From Acinetobacter baumannii (GTDB lineage Bacteria; Pseudomonadota; Gammaproteobacteria; Pseudomonadales; Moraxellaceae): a DNA stretch of 64,000 bases. The position numbers were made by a program, and so were the translations under genes. The notes under the pieces are model-generated. The model had not been told where the DNA came from. It did not search any database and saw nothing but the letters and a program-made list of their open reading frames with translations. The DNA is taken from NCBI RefSeq assembly GCF_016508585.1, contig NZ_JADVOP010000005.1, positions 1 through 64,000 of the forward strand. The letters are read 5' to 3'. Positions 9,026-19,113 of this stretch are shown here, piece after piece; position 1 is the first letter of the stretch, and each line of letters starts with the position of its first letter.

Positions 9026-11032
9026 TTAGGGTTTATATATGCCAAGTTTAACCAGATGTAACCTCAAAATACGGCGGAGCTCCAATACTGCTTCAGGTGT
9101 TTCCTGAATTGAATGTCCACCTTTGATAATGACTTCCGAAGCTGCTCCATCAAGGTGTGAGCTGGTATAAGGAACTACACCATCAGTCATGATTTTAGGA
9201 TCCTGACTGTCGGTAATATTGCCCATGATTGAATGATAGACCATGGTCTTTTTAGGCATCACATTTTCTGTTAAATGAGTGAACTTGGAGTTATGGCTGA
9301 GATCACTTGGTCCATTCTGAATGATTCCATGTCCCACATCTTTTAGAAAGTTTTTTGCATTTAAATCACGTTCATCAATGGAGTCCGCTAAAGCTCCGAG
9401 AAATGCACCAGGTAGTTTGATAATACGACGAGCCGCTAAGGTGAACCAGCGATCAGCAAATGCTGTACCACGGTGAGGGGCTGATATAAAAATGGCGCGG
9501 TCGAAGTTCGGTACAGATTGAATGCTCAGACGTGCTTTAAAGATCGGGTCATCTTTGAATTTATCAAACTTACGGTTATTTAACATTTTTAAAGCAGGTT
9601 GAGTGAGATCAGCATCGCTGACCAACAGGCGCGCAATAATGCCGCCCATACTGTGCCCAATCAATACAGCATCTTTTGCAGAAGCTGATTTTTGGTCAAT
9701 CGAAGCAAATGTTTGATTGATAATCGCATTGATTTGGTAACGGCTTTCCAAGATTGGCATGTTGGTGGAATAGAAAATTTGCCAAACCTGATAATGTTCG
9801 CGGAGTACATTGTCTCCCATGATGTCATTGGTTAATCGAATCCATGCTTCTGGACTACTGGCTAAACCATGGACCAAAACAATAACTTTCTTATTGGGGT
9901 TATACGGCTCAAGCATGTACAGGTGTGGCATGGTCAAGCTCTGATCTCGATCAATCAAGCTCAGGTATGCAGCAATCCCTAAATTATTCTGCGCTAACCA
10001 TAAGCCGTATGGAGCAGAGAAATTGGCTGCTAGAGGATATTGTTTTCCACCAATTTTAATGTTTTCAACACTATATGGATCGTAAATATTTAACTGGAAG
10101 TTGGGGGTGTGCAAAATATTCTGCAATGATTCATTGGCATTTTCAGGTTGAGCAGCAATACTTACAGATAAATAACGCGGTGGGTGAATATTAGGATTTA
10201 TGCCATGTTTATATTGGTAATCAAATGGATTAACAATATATTTGTTTTCTTCAGGGGCATCGGTCTTCGGCAAAATTGCGACAAATTCCGCACCGAAACC
10301 ATCTCTACGGTTAATTGAGCGTAAACCTGAAAAGTTAAGGTTGTAACTGGAGACGAGATCTTCTAATTCTGTATTGGCAATCGCAGGATAACCATTAAAG
10401 TTGATGCGATACGTACTGGTTCCAACTTTAATCTGCTTGGCAACTTTTTGGTTTTTATGGCGTGCCGCATAGGTGGAAATGAGCTTTGCCAACGCTTGAT
10501 TGTAAAAATCACGTATTTGAACCTGTCGGTTGTTGAAAATACGGTCTTGTGGTTGGCGTTCTGTTTTAAACAAGTAAGCATAACTATAACGAATACTGTT
10601 ATCGAGCATGACCATTTGTTGGTCTAGGCATTGATCATAATTTTTCTGTGTGTTTTGCTTTTTTTCTGTAGATTGATGTTTAGAAAATACACTGATTTTA
10701 CAATTGGACGAGTCTGCTAGATTAATCGCTTTGGTCAGGTAGATTTCACTGGCTGTCGAAAGCAGCTGTTCATCTTGTATCTGCGGTATTTTGGCTAAAT
10801 CAGCGACACATTTTTCTGCTTCTTCCGCGCATGATTTTGCTTCACGCCCAGTCATGGAGAGCACATTTAAACTTGCCTCACTCATTTTGGAGCGTGTTAA
10901 AATGCTATCACGCTCATTGGCGATCGTAACATTAACCTTTTGATTTTTTACACTTACAACCTGACATCCAGAGAAAATCAATGGGCTGATGGCTAAAACA
11001 TAAAGCAAAATTTTATTTTTTGAGTTTTGCAT
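9026..11032 (-). CDS. Large lipoprotein with alpha/beta hydrolase (lipase-like) domain
   Basis: A 668-residue predicted outer-membrane lipoprotein. From the start MQNSKNKILL, the signal peptide ends at the lipobox IFSGC (Cys23). A long N-terminal region of unknown fold (about 25-370) precedes an alpha/beta hydrolase domain: oxyanion segment VLVHGLASSPEAW, nucleophile elbow GHSMGG with Ser461, then ISAPHRGTAFADRWF and a DGVVPYTSSHLDGA...GGHS end that probably carries the acid and His. PGAP1/lipase-type hydrolases look like this. The preceding lipoprotein gene on the same strand is separated from it by a strong terminator. Confidence 0.8.
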   Translation of the reverse strand: MQNSKNKILLYVLAISPLIFSGCQVVSVKNQKVNVTIANERDSILTRSKMSEASLNVLSMTGREAKSCAEEAEKCVADLAKIPQIQDEQLLSTASEIYLTKAINLADSSNCKISVFSKHQSTEKKQNTQKNYDQCLDQQMVMLDNSIRYSYAYLFKTERQPQDRIFNNRQVQIRDFYNQALAKLISTYAARHKNQKVAKQIKVGTSTYRINFNGYPAIANTELEDLVSSYNLNFSGLRSINRRDGFGAEFVAILPKTDAPEENKYIVNPFDYQYKHGINPNIHPPRYLSVSIAAQPENANESLQNILHTPNFQLNIYDPYSVENIKIGGKQYPLAANFSAPYGLWLAQNNLGIAAYLSLIDRDQSLTMPHLYMLEPYNPNKKVIVLVHGLASSPEAWIRLTNDIMGDNVLREHYQVWQIFYSTNMPILESRYQINAIINQTFASIDQKSASAKDAVLIGHSMGGIIARLLVSDADLTQPALKMLNNRKFDKFKDDPIFKARLSIQSVPNFDRAIFISAPHRGTAFADRWFTLAARRIIKLPGAFLGALADSIDERDLNAKNFLKDVGHGIIQNGPSDLSHNSKFTHLTENVMPKKTMVYHSIMGNITDSQDPKIMTDGVVPYTSSHLDGAASEVIIKGGHSIQETPEAVLELRRILRLHLVKLGIYKP

Positions 11033-11099
11033 AAACATTAACGAGATCAATCTTTTCTGAATAATACGATAGTTTTCTAGAATTTCAATTTATAAGCAA

Positions 11100-11129
11100 A
11101 AAAATAGACTGAATGCTCAGTCTATTTTT
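11100..11129 (-). terminator. Rho-independent terminator
   Basis: A 13 bp perfect stem, AAAAATAGACTGA (11100-11112) and TCAGTCTATTTTT (11117-11129), with loop ATGC. It lies just downstream of the minus-strand TPR lipoprotein gene. Confidence 0.88.
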
Positions 11130-11141
11130 CTAGCCTAGAAA

Positions 11142-12068
11142 TTATTTCGTCAGAGCCGGGTTTTTCATCACTTGCCAAACATTGTAGCGACCTTGTTTTT
11201 CAATTTCTTGAATCAAACGATCTGCAACTTCTGCTTCTTCAGGATATTTCACTTTATAGTTTTTTAGTGTTTGCACCGCATTTTTCTTTTGTTCCATACC
11301 AATATAATTATTGGCAGAAGACAAATAAGCTTCCTGCACACCCGCTTTCATGGCTTTATCTAAATATGGCATTGCTTCTTTTTGACCGCCACCTTCCGAT
11401 AAAGAGAAACCAAACCATAAGTTTGCTTCAGGATCTTCTTTATTGATTTTAAGAATACGTTGAGCATAATCTAATGACTTAGTGGTATATGAAGAACCTA
11501 AATCAAGGTTGCGTCCAAGAATACTGGCTTTAAATGCACGAATCAGAATATCAAATGATGCATTTGGCGCAGCAGCAAGCTGGTCTAGCTGCGTAGATAC
11601 TTCTTTTAATTTTCCTTCAAAACCTTTGCGTTCTTTACGGTCACTAAACTGTGGTGGATAGTGGCGTGCTTTACCTTCTACCATTTGTAAGAAGTCATCA
11701 ATTGCAGTGATATCGATTTCGTTATCACCCGCCAATACAGCATATTTCATCGCACGCTGTGAACTGTTTACCGTTGGTACAATTAATTTATTGGTATCAA
11801 GCACAATTTTTTGATTTGGATTTGCTGGATCGGTCACTTCCAGTTTATTGACAGGCTGAGCTGCTGCTTTTTTTAACTCCAACTCAAAAACAGGAGGTTG
11901 GGAGTAATCAAATGGATTTAACGCATAGAAGGGTGGAGATAATTCTGGCTCAGTGTAAATGAAAGGCTCATTCGCATCTATTTTTGTGCTTTGTTTGGTT
12001 GGTGTAGTTGAACACGCAGTTAAGAATGATGTAGCGAGCAATGCATATGCCAAAGGCTTAATCGTCAT
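11142..12068 (-). CDS. TPR-like lipoprotein
   Basis: A 308-residue lipoprotein; the signal peptide ends in FLTAC (Cys19). A proline-rich stretch (about 40-62) is followed by an alpha-helical C-terminal half with two or three degenerate tetratricopeptide-like repeats (AQRILKINKEDPEANLWFG, then AMPYLDKAMKAGVQEAYLS and AVQTLKNYKVKYPEEAE). Such proteins usually scaffold envelope complexes. It stands between cysE and the lipase-like lipoprotein on the same strand, but a strong terminator follows it, so it is probably its own unit. Confidence 0.7.
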   Translation of the reverse strand: MTIKPLAYALLATSFLTACSTTPTKQSTKIDANEPFIYTEPELSPPFYALNPFDYSQPPVFELELKKAAAQPVNKLEVTDPANPNQKIVLDTNKLIVPTVNSSQRAMKYAVLAGDNEIDITAIDDFLQMVEGKARHYPPQFSDRKERKGFEGKLKEVSTQLDQLAAAPNASFDILIRAFKASILGRNLDLGSSYTTKSLDYAQRILKINKEDPEANLWFGFSLSEGGGQKEAMPYLDKAMKAGVQEAYLSSANNYIGMEQKKNAVQTLKNYKVKYPEEAEVADRLIQEIEKQGRYNVWQVMKNPALTK

Positions 12069-12174
12069 GTGTTTCTTCCATTAATTTATATTAAAAAATG
12101 TGCATGCGCATCAGTCTATGAAAAGACGTCTGAACATGCAACTTGATTTGGTTCGTATTATTAAAAATTATACA

Positions 12175-12999
12175 TTAAGTTTTTGATGGCACTTTTTGGG
12201 CTTCACACTCACGCCTGACCTCTTCAATAATTTTGATTTCCTCGTCGCTCAAAGGTTGTTCAATCGTCTGAGATAAATTAAATGTAGGATCTAAAAGTGA
12301 CAAACGTTTACACAGGCTATGAATACGCTGTTCATTTTGTTCAAGTCGATCTAACAGAACACGCATGCCTTCGAGCATTGGATCCTGTTGCTCCTGAGTT
12401 GCGGCATAAGCCTGAAACTCTGTGTTTTCAGTTGTATTAGCGACTTCTTCTGGACAGCGAGTCTCTGTGGTTGAAACTGTTTCTTTATCTTTGGTAATGA
12501 ATCGGGCCGGATTGCCAACCGCGGTGGCACCATCTGGAACAGCTTTGGTGACCACTGCATTTGAGCCAACTTTAGCATTTTTACCCACCACAAAAGGTCC
12601 TAGAATTTTTGCACCAGCACCTACCACTACACCATCTGCAAGTGTGGGATGGCGCTTGCCGGTATTCCATGTTGTGCCGCCTAATGTGACGCCGTGATAT
12701 AAAGTAACATCATCTCCTATTTCAGCAGTTTCTCCGATCACCACCCCCATACCATGATCAATAAAGAAACGCTTGCCAATTTTGGCGCCTGGATGAATTT
12801 CAATACCTGTGGCAAAGCGACTAAAAGAAGACAATATTCGCGCTGAAGTTTTACAGTTTTTTTCCCATAATTCATGCGCTACACGATGCATAATCAATGC
12901 ATGTATACCCGGATAAGTTGTTAAAACTTCAAATGTATTTCGCGCAGCAGGATCTCGCGCGAATACAGCTTGGATATCTTCTTTAAGCTGCTTAAGCAT
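12175..12999 (-). CDS. cysE: Serine O-acetyltransferase
   Basis: Transfers acetyl from acetyl-CoA to L-serine, the first step of cysteine synthesis. The 274-residue protein has the short N-terminal helical region seen in EpsC-type enzymes, then the left-handed beta-helix of hexapeptide repeats (about 65-165) with [23 protein letters not shown] and [10 protein letters not shown], which carry the conserved Asp/His residues. A C-terminal extension of about 100 residues (from 170 on) is polar and helical and longer than in the E. coli enzyme. Its ATG shares one base with the trmJ stop, so the two are probably translationally coupled. Confidence 0.92.
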   Translation of the reverse strand: MLKQLKEDIQAVFARDPAARNTFEVLTTYPGIHALIMHRVAHELWEKNCKTSARILSSFSRFATGIEIHPGAKIGKRFFIDHGMGVVIGETAEIGDDVTLYHGVTLGGTTWNTGKRHPTLADGVVVGAGAKILGPFVVGKNAKVGSNAVVTKAVPDGATAVGNPARFITKDKETVSTTETRCPEEVANTTENTEFQAYAATQEQQDPMLEGMRVLLDRLEQNEQRIHSLCKRLSLLDPTFNLSQTIEQPLSDEEIKIIEEVRRECEAQKVPSKT

Positions 13000-13832
13000 T
13001 AGTTTTGATCCTCATGTTTTGACTTTTTCCATGTCCCGTTATTGAGAGCCTGAACTCGGCTAAAAATACCCCGTAATAAATGATATTCCATCTTATCCAA
13101 TTGTATACGTCCAAATAATCGACGCAAGCGCAATGGAAGAAGGCGCGGATTTTTAGGGTCTAAAAATTCAATTTCAGCCAGCATTTTTTCAATGTGAGGA
13201 TAAAATTGTTCCATCTGTTCATGCGTGACCAGGGGTTCGTCCCAGTGCATATCTGCTGAGTCTGTTACATGCATTACAGCTTGAGTATCAACAGTTTTAT
13301 CTGCAAATGCCAAAGTTGCCATACGCATTTCATAGCAGATCACCTGGATAGCTTGAGCAACATTCAATACACCATAATCACTATTTACAGGAATTGTGAC
13401 ATGATAATTCGCAAGCGCAAGCTCTTCATTGGTGAGCCCACGGTCTTCTCGACCAAAAACGACAGCAACCTCCTGCTGACTGTAAATGACAGACTGCATT
13501 GACTTTTCTGCGGCAGGGCGTGCATCCAGCAAAGGCCATGGAATCGTTCGGCTGCGCGCACTGGTACCAAATACCAGATGGCAGTCTTTAATTGCATCTT
13601 CCAGACATTCTACGATTTCAATAGACTTGATTAAATCTGTAGCACCCGCTGCCAAAGCCTCAATATCGGGATGCGGATAGGTTTTCGGTGCGACTAGAAC
13701 CAGTTTAGATAATCCCATTGTTTTCATTGCACGTAATGCACTGCCAATGTTTGCAGGCAGTGTGGTATTGACCATCACAATACGTACATGACTTAAATGC
13801 TGTGAAATCACAGCATTGTCAAAAATGTCCAT
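12999..13832 (-). CDS. trmJ: tRNA Cm32/Um32 methyltransferase TrmJ
   Basis: A SPOUT-class 2'-O-methyltransferase for tRNA position 32. The 277-residue protein carries the TrmJ/TrmH-like motifs [20 protein letters not shown] near residue 20, [16 protein letters not shown] near 126, and [18 protein letters not shown] near 150, which form the AdoMet-binding trefoil knot. A C-terminal helical extension follows. It lies 38 bp downstream of dnaE and overlaps cysE by one base. Confidence 0.92.
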   Translation of the reverse strand: MDIFDNAVISQHLSHVRIVMVNTTLPANIGSALRAMKTMGLSKLVLVAPKTYPHPDIEALAAGATDLIKSIEIVECLEDAIKDCHLVFGTSARSRTIPWPLLDARPAAEKSMQSVIYSQQEVAVVFGREDRGLTNEELALANYHVTIPVNSDYGVLNVAQAIQVICYEMRMATLAFADKTVDTQAVMHVTDSADMHWDEPLVTHEQMEQFYPHIEKMLAEIEFLDPKNPRLLPLRLRRLFGRIQLDKMEYHLLRGIFSRVQALNNGTWKKSKHEDQN

Positions 13833-13870
13833 TGATGTTCCAAAATTAAATAAAGAGAAGATTAGGTATG

Positions 13871-16800
13871 TTAAGAGTATTGACCGGCATCAGCGAGATA
13901 CTCATCCATTGCATCCTCCATGCTCATATTGTCTGGAGGAGGTGCAACTTGAGTAGGCTGTGCCAATTCACGATGATCAACCGCCTTAGCTGCCTTGGAT
14001 TTGACCTGATATTCAATATGAATCGATTCCTTACCAAAATAATCACGTAATTTTGATAAGAGTTCATCTAAAGGTGCGACTTTCCACTGTTGTCCAAAAT
14101 GTAATTCAGCAGTGGCATAATCATAGTCCAGCAAAATTTGCATAGGAATATGTTGACACATATCGACATTGCAAAAAGGCAGTAAAATTTTTTGAATATC
14201 CGATGCTAGGGTTTTACTGATGACTTCTGGGTTTAGTTTAACGGCAATACTGTTGGCACGTTTTTGACGAATTTCATTTAACGTGAATGCTTTGGTTAAG
14301 CGTCCCATTGGACGGTCAAAGCCTTCACGCTCATAAATTTCACCCTCAATCACCACCACTTTTTCATTCTGAATAATATCTTTAAAGCGCTGGAAACGTT
14401 CATGGTTGGAGGAAACTTCAATACGTGCTGTGCCATCATCCAATGTGACGACCATTCGATTCGGGAAGTTGGCAACGTCAACGACCAAACCGGCAAAGAC
14501 TGTGGTAACACCACGACGGGTTGGTGTCAGCTCATTAATTTTATGGGGAATAAATGATTTTAACTCAGGACGATATACATCGATGGGGTGACCCGTGAGG
14601 TATAAGCCAAGCGTATCTTTTTCACCTTTTAAACGGACTTCATCTGACCATGGTTTGACCGGTTTGGCAGGTTTACGTTGAACCTCCTCAACCTCGCCAA
14701 ATAAATCCATAATGCCTGTTTCACGATTTGATCGAGCCTGTTCTGCAGCTTGAACAGCTTCAGGAAGCTGTGCCATCAAACTTGAGCGTTCGATGCCTAA
14801 ACAATCGAGTGCACCGGCACGGATCAGGGCTTCCAAGGTTCGTTTATTAATTTTTTTCAAATCTACACGATGGCAGAAATCAAATAGATCTTTATATGGA
14901 CCATCCTGTTCACGTGAGTCAATCACAGACTGCATGGCTTGTTCGCCCACACCCTTGATTGCACCTAAACCATAAATGATGGTTTTCGCATCACTGGCGT
15001 GGAATTGATAAAATGACATGTTGACAGATGGCGGCAGTACATCTAATCCATTGATGCGGCAATCATCAATTAAGAATACAATACTGTCTGTATTCTGCAT
15101 TTCTGACGACATCACTGCCGCCATGAATTCAGAAGGATAATGTGCTTTTAGCCAAGCTGTTTGATACGCAACTAAAGCATATGCAGCCGCATGTGATTTG
15201 TTGAAACCATAACCTGCGAATTTTTCCATATAGTCGAAGATATGGTTTGCCGTAGCTTCATCAATATCTTTTTTCGCCGCACCTTCAATAAAGGTTGCGC
15301 GTTGCTTGACCATTTCCTCGACTTTCTTTTTACCCATTGCACGACGAAGTAAGTCGGCACCACCAAGGGTATAGCCTGCACAGAACTGTGCAGCCTGCAT
15401 AACCTGTTCCTGATACACCATGATGCCGTATGTCGGTTCAAGTACGCTTTCAAGTAAAGGATGCAAATACTCAAATTCACCACCATGCATACGATGGATA
15501 AAGTCAGGAATCAGGTCCATTGGACCTGGTCGATATAGCGATACGAAGGCAATAATTTCTTCAAATTTACTTGGGCGTGCTTCTTTGAGCATTTTTTTCA
15601 TACCCACGGATTCAAACTGGAATACCGCAGTGGTGTTCGCATCGGCAAAAACGGCATATGCCTTTGGATCATCCAAAATAATATTTGAAATGTTTAAGGG
15701 GTGATCTGATTGAATTCTTTTATTGATATTTTGAACTGCATCTTCAATCACCGTCAGGTTACGTAGACCTAAAAAGTCAAATTTAACCAAGCCCGCAGCT
15801 TCTACATCATCTTTGTCGAATTGCGCAACACGACCGCTACCATCGGCTTCACAAAGTACAGCGGAATAATCGGTAATTTTTGTGGGTGCAATCACTACAC
15901 CGCCTGCATGTTTACCGGTATTTCGGGTTATGCCTTCGAGTTTCAATGCCATTTCCCAAATTTCAGCTGCATCGTCATAATCCGGATTGGAAGGATTGGT
16001 AACGATATCTTTGAGTTGCGGCTCTGCTTCCAGTGATTCTTCTAAACTCAGCCCCAGAGGTTTGGTGGGAATCATTTTAGAAATACGATCAGCCAATCCA
16101 TAGGATTTACCCAATACGCGTGCAACATCTCGAATAGCACCTTTGGCCGCCATGGTACCAAAGGTCGCAATTTGTGAGACTGCATCACGTCCATAGTGAC
16201 TTGCTACATAGTCGATAACTTTATCTCGACCGGCAATACAGAAGTCAACATCGAAGTCGGGCATGGATACACGTTCTGGATTTAAGAAACGTTCAAAAAG
16301 TAGATCATAGCGAAGTGGATCTAAATCAGTAATTTTCAAACTGAACGCAACCAAGGAGCCTGCACCCGAACCACGCCCAGGTCCAACTGGAACACCATTA
16401 TTCTTAGACCATTGAATAAAGTCCATCACGATCAGGAAGTAACCAGGGAAATCCATTTTATTGATGATTCCAAGCTCATATGCAAGGCGTTCATCATAAG
16501 GTTTACGTATTTCAGGCCAGTCTTCGTTACGTTTTTCTACAGGGTAGAGGACATCCAAGCGCTCTTCTAAACCTATCTCTGAAACGTGTTCGAAATAGGA
16601 GTGAATCGTGTGACCTTCAGGAATTGGATAATCAGGCAGGTCATGGAAGCCCAAACGCAAAGAGACCGTACAACGTTTTGCAATCTGCAGTGTATTTTCG
16701 ATAGCACTTGGAAGATCAGCAAATAATTCAATCATCTCAGTCGATGTTTTGAAATACTGTTCTGGACTATAGTTTTTAGGGCGTTTATCGTCACCTAAAA

Positions 16801-17443
16801 CATAACCATCGGCAATACAAACACGTGCTTCATGTGCTTCATAATCTTCTGCGGTGATAAAATGCACGTCATTGTGTGCAACAACACCAATCTTATATTT
16901 TGCAGCGAGTTTTACAGCTTCTTGATTAAAGCTTTCTTCAAGTGGTCGACCAGTTCGAGTCAACGCCAAATAGACCCGATTGCCAAATTTTTCAATCCAC
17001 TGCTCAAGTAAAGGTTCAGCTTTTTCTGGGTAGGCTGAGCAGAGCATTTCACCAACATCACTGTGCAAACCCAGGAGAACGATAATATCTTCTGATTGCT
17101 CAAGTATCCATTCCTTTTGAACGCATGGAATTGAAAGTTGTTGACCTTCGATAAAGCCACGAGACACGATTTCAGTCAGTCCACGCCAACCTTTATTGGT
17201 CATTGCAAGTAGGGTTGCTTTATGGTTGGCATCGTTGAGACGGATCACACTGCCGAAAATAGGCTTAATGCCTTTCGCTAATGCCTTGTTATAAAATTTG
17301 ACTGCGGCATGGAGATTGGATAGGTCTGTGATGGCTAAAGCAGGCATTTCATCAGATGCAGCAGCTTTAATCAGATCAGGTATACGTACAATCGATTCCG
17401 TAATCGAAAATTCGGTATGAATACCAAGATGAACAAACTGCAT
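13871..17443 (-). CDS. dnaE: DNA polymerase III alpha subunit
   Basis: Catalytic subunit of the replicative polymerase, 1190 residues, full length. The N-terminal PHP domain begins at FVHLGIHTEFSITES. The polymerase core shows GPGRGSGAGSLVAF and the catalytic MPDFDVDFC with its two Asp residues. Helix-hairpin-helix and OB-fold regions follow (KTLGLYLTGHPID; the OB part near TTVFAGLVVDV). The C-terminus ends without the long tail seen in some species. It heads a close-packed dnaE-trmJ-cysE series. Confidence 0.97.
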   Translation of the reverse strand: MQFVHLGIHTEFSITESIVRIPDLIKAAASDEMPALAITDLSNLHAAVKFYNKALAKGIKPIFGSVIRLNDANHKATLLAMTNKGWRGLTEIVSRGFIEGQQLSIPCVQKEWILEQSEDIIVLLGLHSDVGEMLCSAYPEKAEPLLEQWIEKFGNRVYLALTRTGRPLEESFNQEAVKLAAKYKIGVVAHNDVHFITAEDYEAHEARVCIADGYVLGDDKRPKNYSPEQYFKTSTEMIELFADLPSAIENTLQIAKRCTVSLRLGFHDLPDYPIPEGHTIHSYFEHVSEIGLEERLDVLYPVEKRNEDWPEIRKPYDERLAYELGIINKMDFPGYFLIVMDFIQWSKNNGVPVGPGRGSGAGSLVAFSLKITDLDPLRYDLLFERFLNPERVSMPDFDVDFCIAGRDKVIDYVASHYGRDAVSQIATFGTMAAKGAIRDVARVLGKSYGLADRISKMIPTKPLGLSLEESLEAEPQLKDIVTNPSNPDYDDAAEIWEMALKLEGITRNTGKHAGGVVIAPTKITDYSAVLCEADGSGRVAQFDKDDVEAAGLVKFDFLGLRNLTVIEDAVQNINKRIQSDHPLNISNIILDDPKAYAVFADANTTAVFQFESVGMKKMLKEARPSKFEEIIAFVSLYRPGPMDLIPDFIHRMHGGEFEYLHPLLESVLEPTYGIMVYQEQVMQAAQFCAGYTLGGADLLRRAMGKKKVEEMVKQRATFIEGAAKKDIDEATANHIFDYMEKFAGYGFNKSHAAAYALVAYQTAWLKAHYPSEFMAAVMSSEMQNTDSIVFLIDDCRINGLDVLPPSVNMSFYQFHASDAKTIIYGLGAIKGVGEQAMQSVIDSREQDGPYKDLFDFCHRVDLKKINKRTLEALIRAGALDCLGIERSSLMAQLPEAVQAAEQARSNRETGIMDLFGEVEEVQRKPAKPVKPWSDEVRLKGEKDTLGLYLTGHPIDVYRPELKSFIPHKINELTPTRRGVTTVFAGLVVDVANFPNRMVVTLDDGTARIEVSSNHERFQRFKDIIQNEKVVVIEGEIYEREGFDRPMGRLTKAFTLNEIRQKRANSIAVKLNPEVISKTLASDIQKILLPFCNVDMCQHIPMQILLDYDYATAELHFGQQWKVAPLDELLSKLRDYFGKESIHIEYQVKSKAAKAVDHRELAQPTQVAPPPDNMSMEDAMDEYLADAGQYS

Positions 17444-18076
17444 AGACCAATCCTATATGAAACTGCGGGTTATTTTATCATGCTTAAACAGTGATGTGCT
17501 GAAATATCATCGGCTGATGAAATTGATAGTGGAATTTTAAATAATTGAAATATATGAAAAATATAATGTTTTATCATATTTGATGTTCAATTGCATGTAA
17601 TTCCAACAATTCTTATATGCCACATGTCGCAGTTCAATAGGTTCGGATACACTGGTTTCTAATACACGCTTTTTTAAGTAAGAAACAACGTTATCAAAGA
17701 AATTCCCCAATATTCAAAGCAGGGTATGGGTTTGCCTCGACTGGAAATACATTCGAGTCTTGATATTTCATAAATGGTTTGCGTTGAAGTTGAAATTGAG
17801 CAGGCTTGAGGAGTTGGCTGCGCAAGGAAACCAGAAAATAGTACGACTATTTTCGAGTTTCATGAGCTAAGCTGAGATAATTTTAACCGTAACCTAAGCA
17901 ACAACAGCGCATTGTTTATTGCTGCATAAGGCGCCGTAAGGACTGGCTTTTTTGCCACTTCGTCGTGATTTTGCTAAACTGTGTTCTCATGATTTAGAAT
18001 GATTGAATTTGCTATTTCCACTCGTTTTTCTAAAAAACACAGTTGATCGCAACCATAGATAAATTCTCAGCACACC
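17444..18076. other. Intergenic region holding a decayed gene
   Basis: About 630 bp between dnaE and the DUF815 gene. Most of it (17537-17990, minus strand) reads as a broken gene, described separately. The rest shows no terminator or repeat that I can support. Confidence 0.5.
17537..17990 (-). pseudogene. Frameshifted gene remnant, unrecognised
   Basis: On the minus strand a frame reads ...QRKPFMKYQDSNVFPVEANPYPALNIG and stops at once. If one G of the run at 17705-17708 is removed, it continues as NFFDNVVSYLKKRVLETS and on to about 17540, ending ...RHVAYKNCWNYMQLNI. The frame from 17846 to the final stop at 17537 is 310 bases, exactly one more than 103 codons. Upstream, an ATG at 17990 opens MRTQFSKITTKWQKSQ... 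(24 codons) before a stop. This pattern fits a decayed protein gene with at least one indel and one stop. I cannot name the family. Confidence 0.5.
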
Positions 18077-18958
18077 CTATGAAGATGAGGTTGATTTTAA
18101 ACGCTCAGAACCAATCCAATGCTTGGAAAATTGGTATGCGGCTCGACCTGAACGTTGTCCACGCGCTTGACACCATCTGAGGGCTTCTGCACGGACTTCC
18201 TCACCAAACGGCATGTCTTCTTTTTTAAGATAATGTTCAACAATTTCCAAATAAAGATTTTGATCCATGGGATAAAATGACAACCACAATCCAAAGCGAT
18301 CAGATAGTGAAATTTTTTCTTCAATGGCTTCTTGAGGATGGAGCTCTTTATATTGTGGTACATCAACTTTGGTAACGGGGGTATTCTCGTGCATGAATTC
18401 AGGCAATAAATGACGGCGATTACTGGTTGCATAGATCACAAAGTTACTCGAGCCTGATTGTAAAGACCCATCCAACACGCTTTTTAAACTACGATAGTTT
18501 TCATCTTCAGCATTAAATGCCAGATCATCACAATAAACGATAAATTTTTCAGGGCGGTTTTGGATAATTTTTTGAATCTCGGGAAGATCTGACAAATCAT
18601 CTCGTTCAATTTCAATAAGACGTAAACCTTGTTCTGAATACTGAGTTAACAAGGAACGTACAATAGATGACTTTCCAGTACCACGCGACCCAGTCAGTAA
18701 AATATCATTTGCGGGTAAACCATGCAGGAACTGTTCGGTATTTTGTAAAATTTTGGCTTTTTGCCTTTCGATTCCTTTAAGATCATCTAGATGAATGGCT
18801 TTCGGGTTGTAAATGGCTTTGAGTTGTTGATCATGCCACCGAAAAGCAATTGCCGAAAAGTCAGGTTCTTGTTTGGTTTCAGGTAAAATTTGCTTTAATT
18901 GATCAAGGACTTGAGATAATTTTTGGATGATATTGTCTGGTAAATCTAAAGTTGCCAT
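18077..18958 (-). CDS. DUF815-family AAA+ ATPase
   Basis: A predicted cytoplasmic ATPase of the DUF815 family (YifB/RuvB-like AAA+ folds). Of 293 residues, Walker A GSRGTGKSS is at 90-98 and Walker B FIVYCDDLAF near 150-160; a sensor-like IYATSNRRHLLPEF follows, then a lid region with SDRFGLWLSFYPMDQNLYLEIV. The role is not established for the family. It is divergent from the patatin gene, with about 155 bp between them. Confidence 0.82.
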   Translation of the reverse strand: MATLDLPDNIIQKLSQVLDQLKQILPETKQEPDFSAIAFRWHDQQLKAIYNPKAIHLDDLKGIERQKAKILQNTEQFLHGLPANDILLTGSRGTGKSSIVRSLLTQYSEQGLRLIEIERDDLSDLPEIQKIIQNRPEKFIVYCDDLAFNAEDENYRSLKSVLDGSLQSGSSNFVIYATSNRRHLLPEFMHENTPVTKVDVPQYKELHPQEAIEEKISLSDRFGLWLSFYPMDQNLYLEIVEHYLKKEDMPFGEEVRAEALRWCQARGQRSGRAAYQFSKHWIGSERLKSTSSS

Positions 18959-19113
18959 ATCCGTTCGCTATGTTCAGAAATTACTAAGTGTGGATGATAT
19001 TAGCACAGTATTTTTATTGAGCTCATCTCAATTGGTGATTATCGGAGTAGGTCGCCAAAATTAAATGACTTGTGGCAATTGATTATCTGTTTATTTTTAA
19101 GCATAGTTTATAG

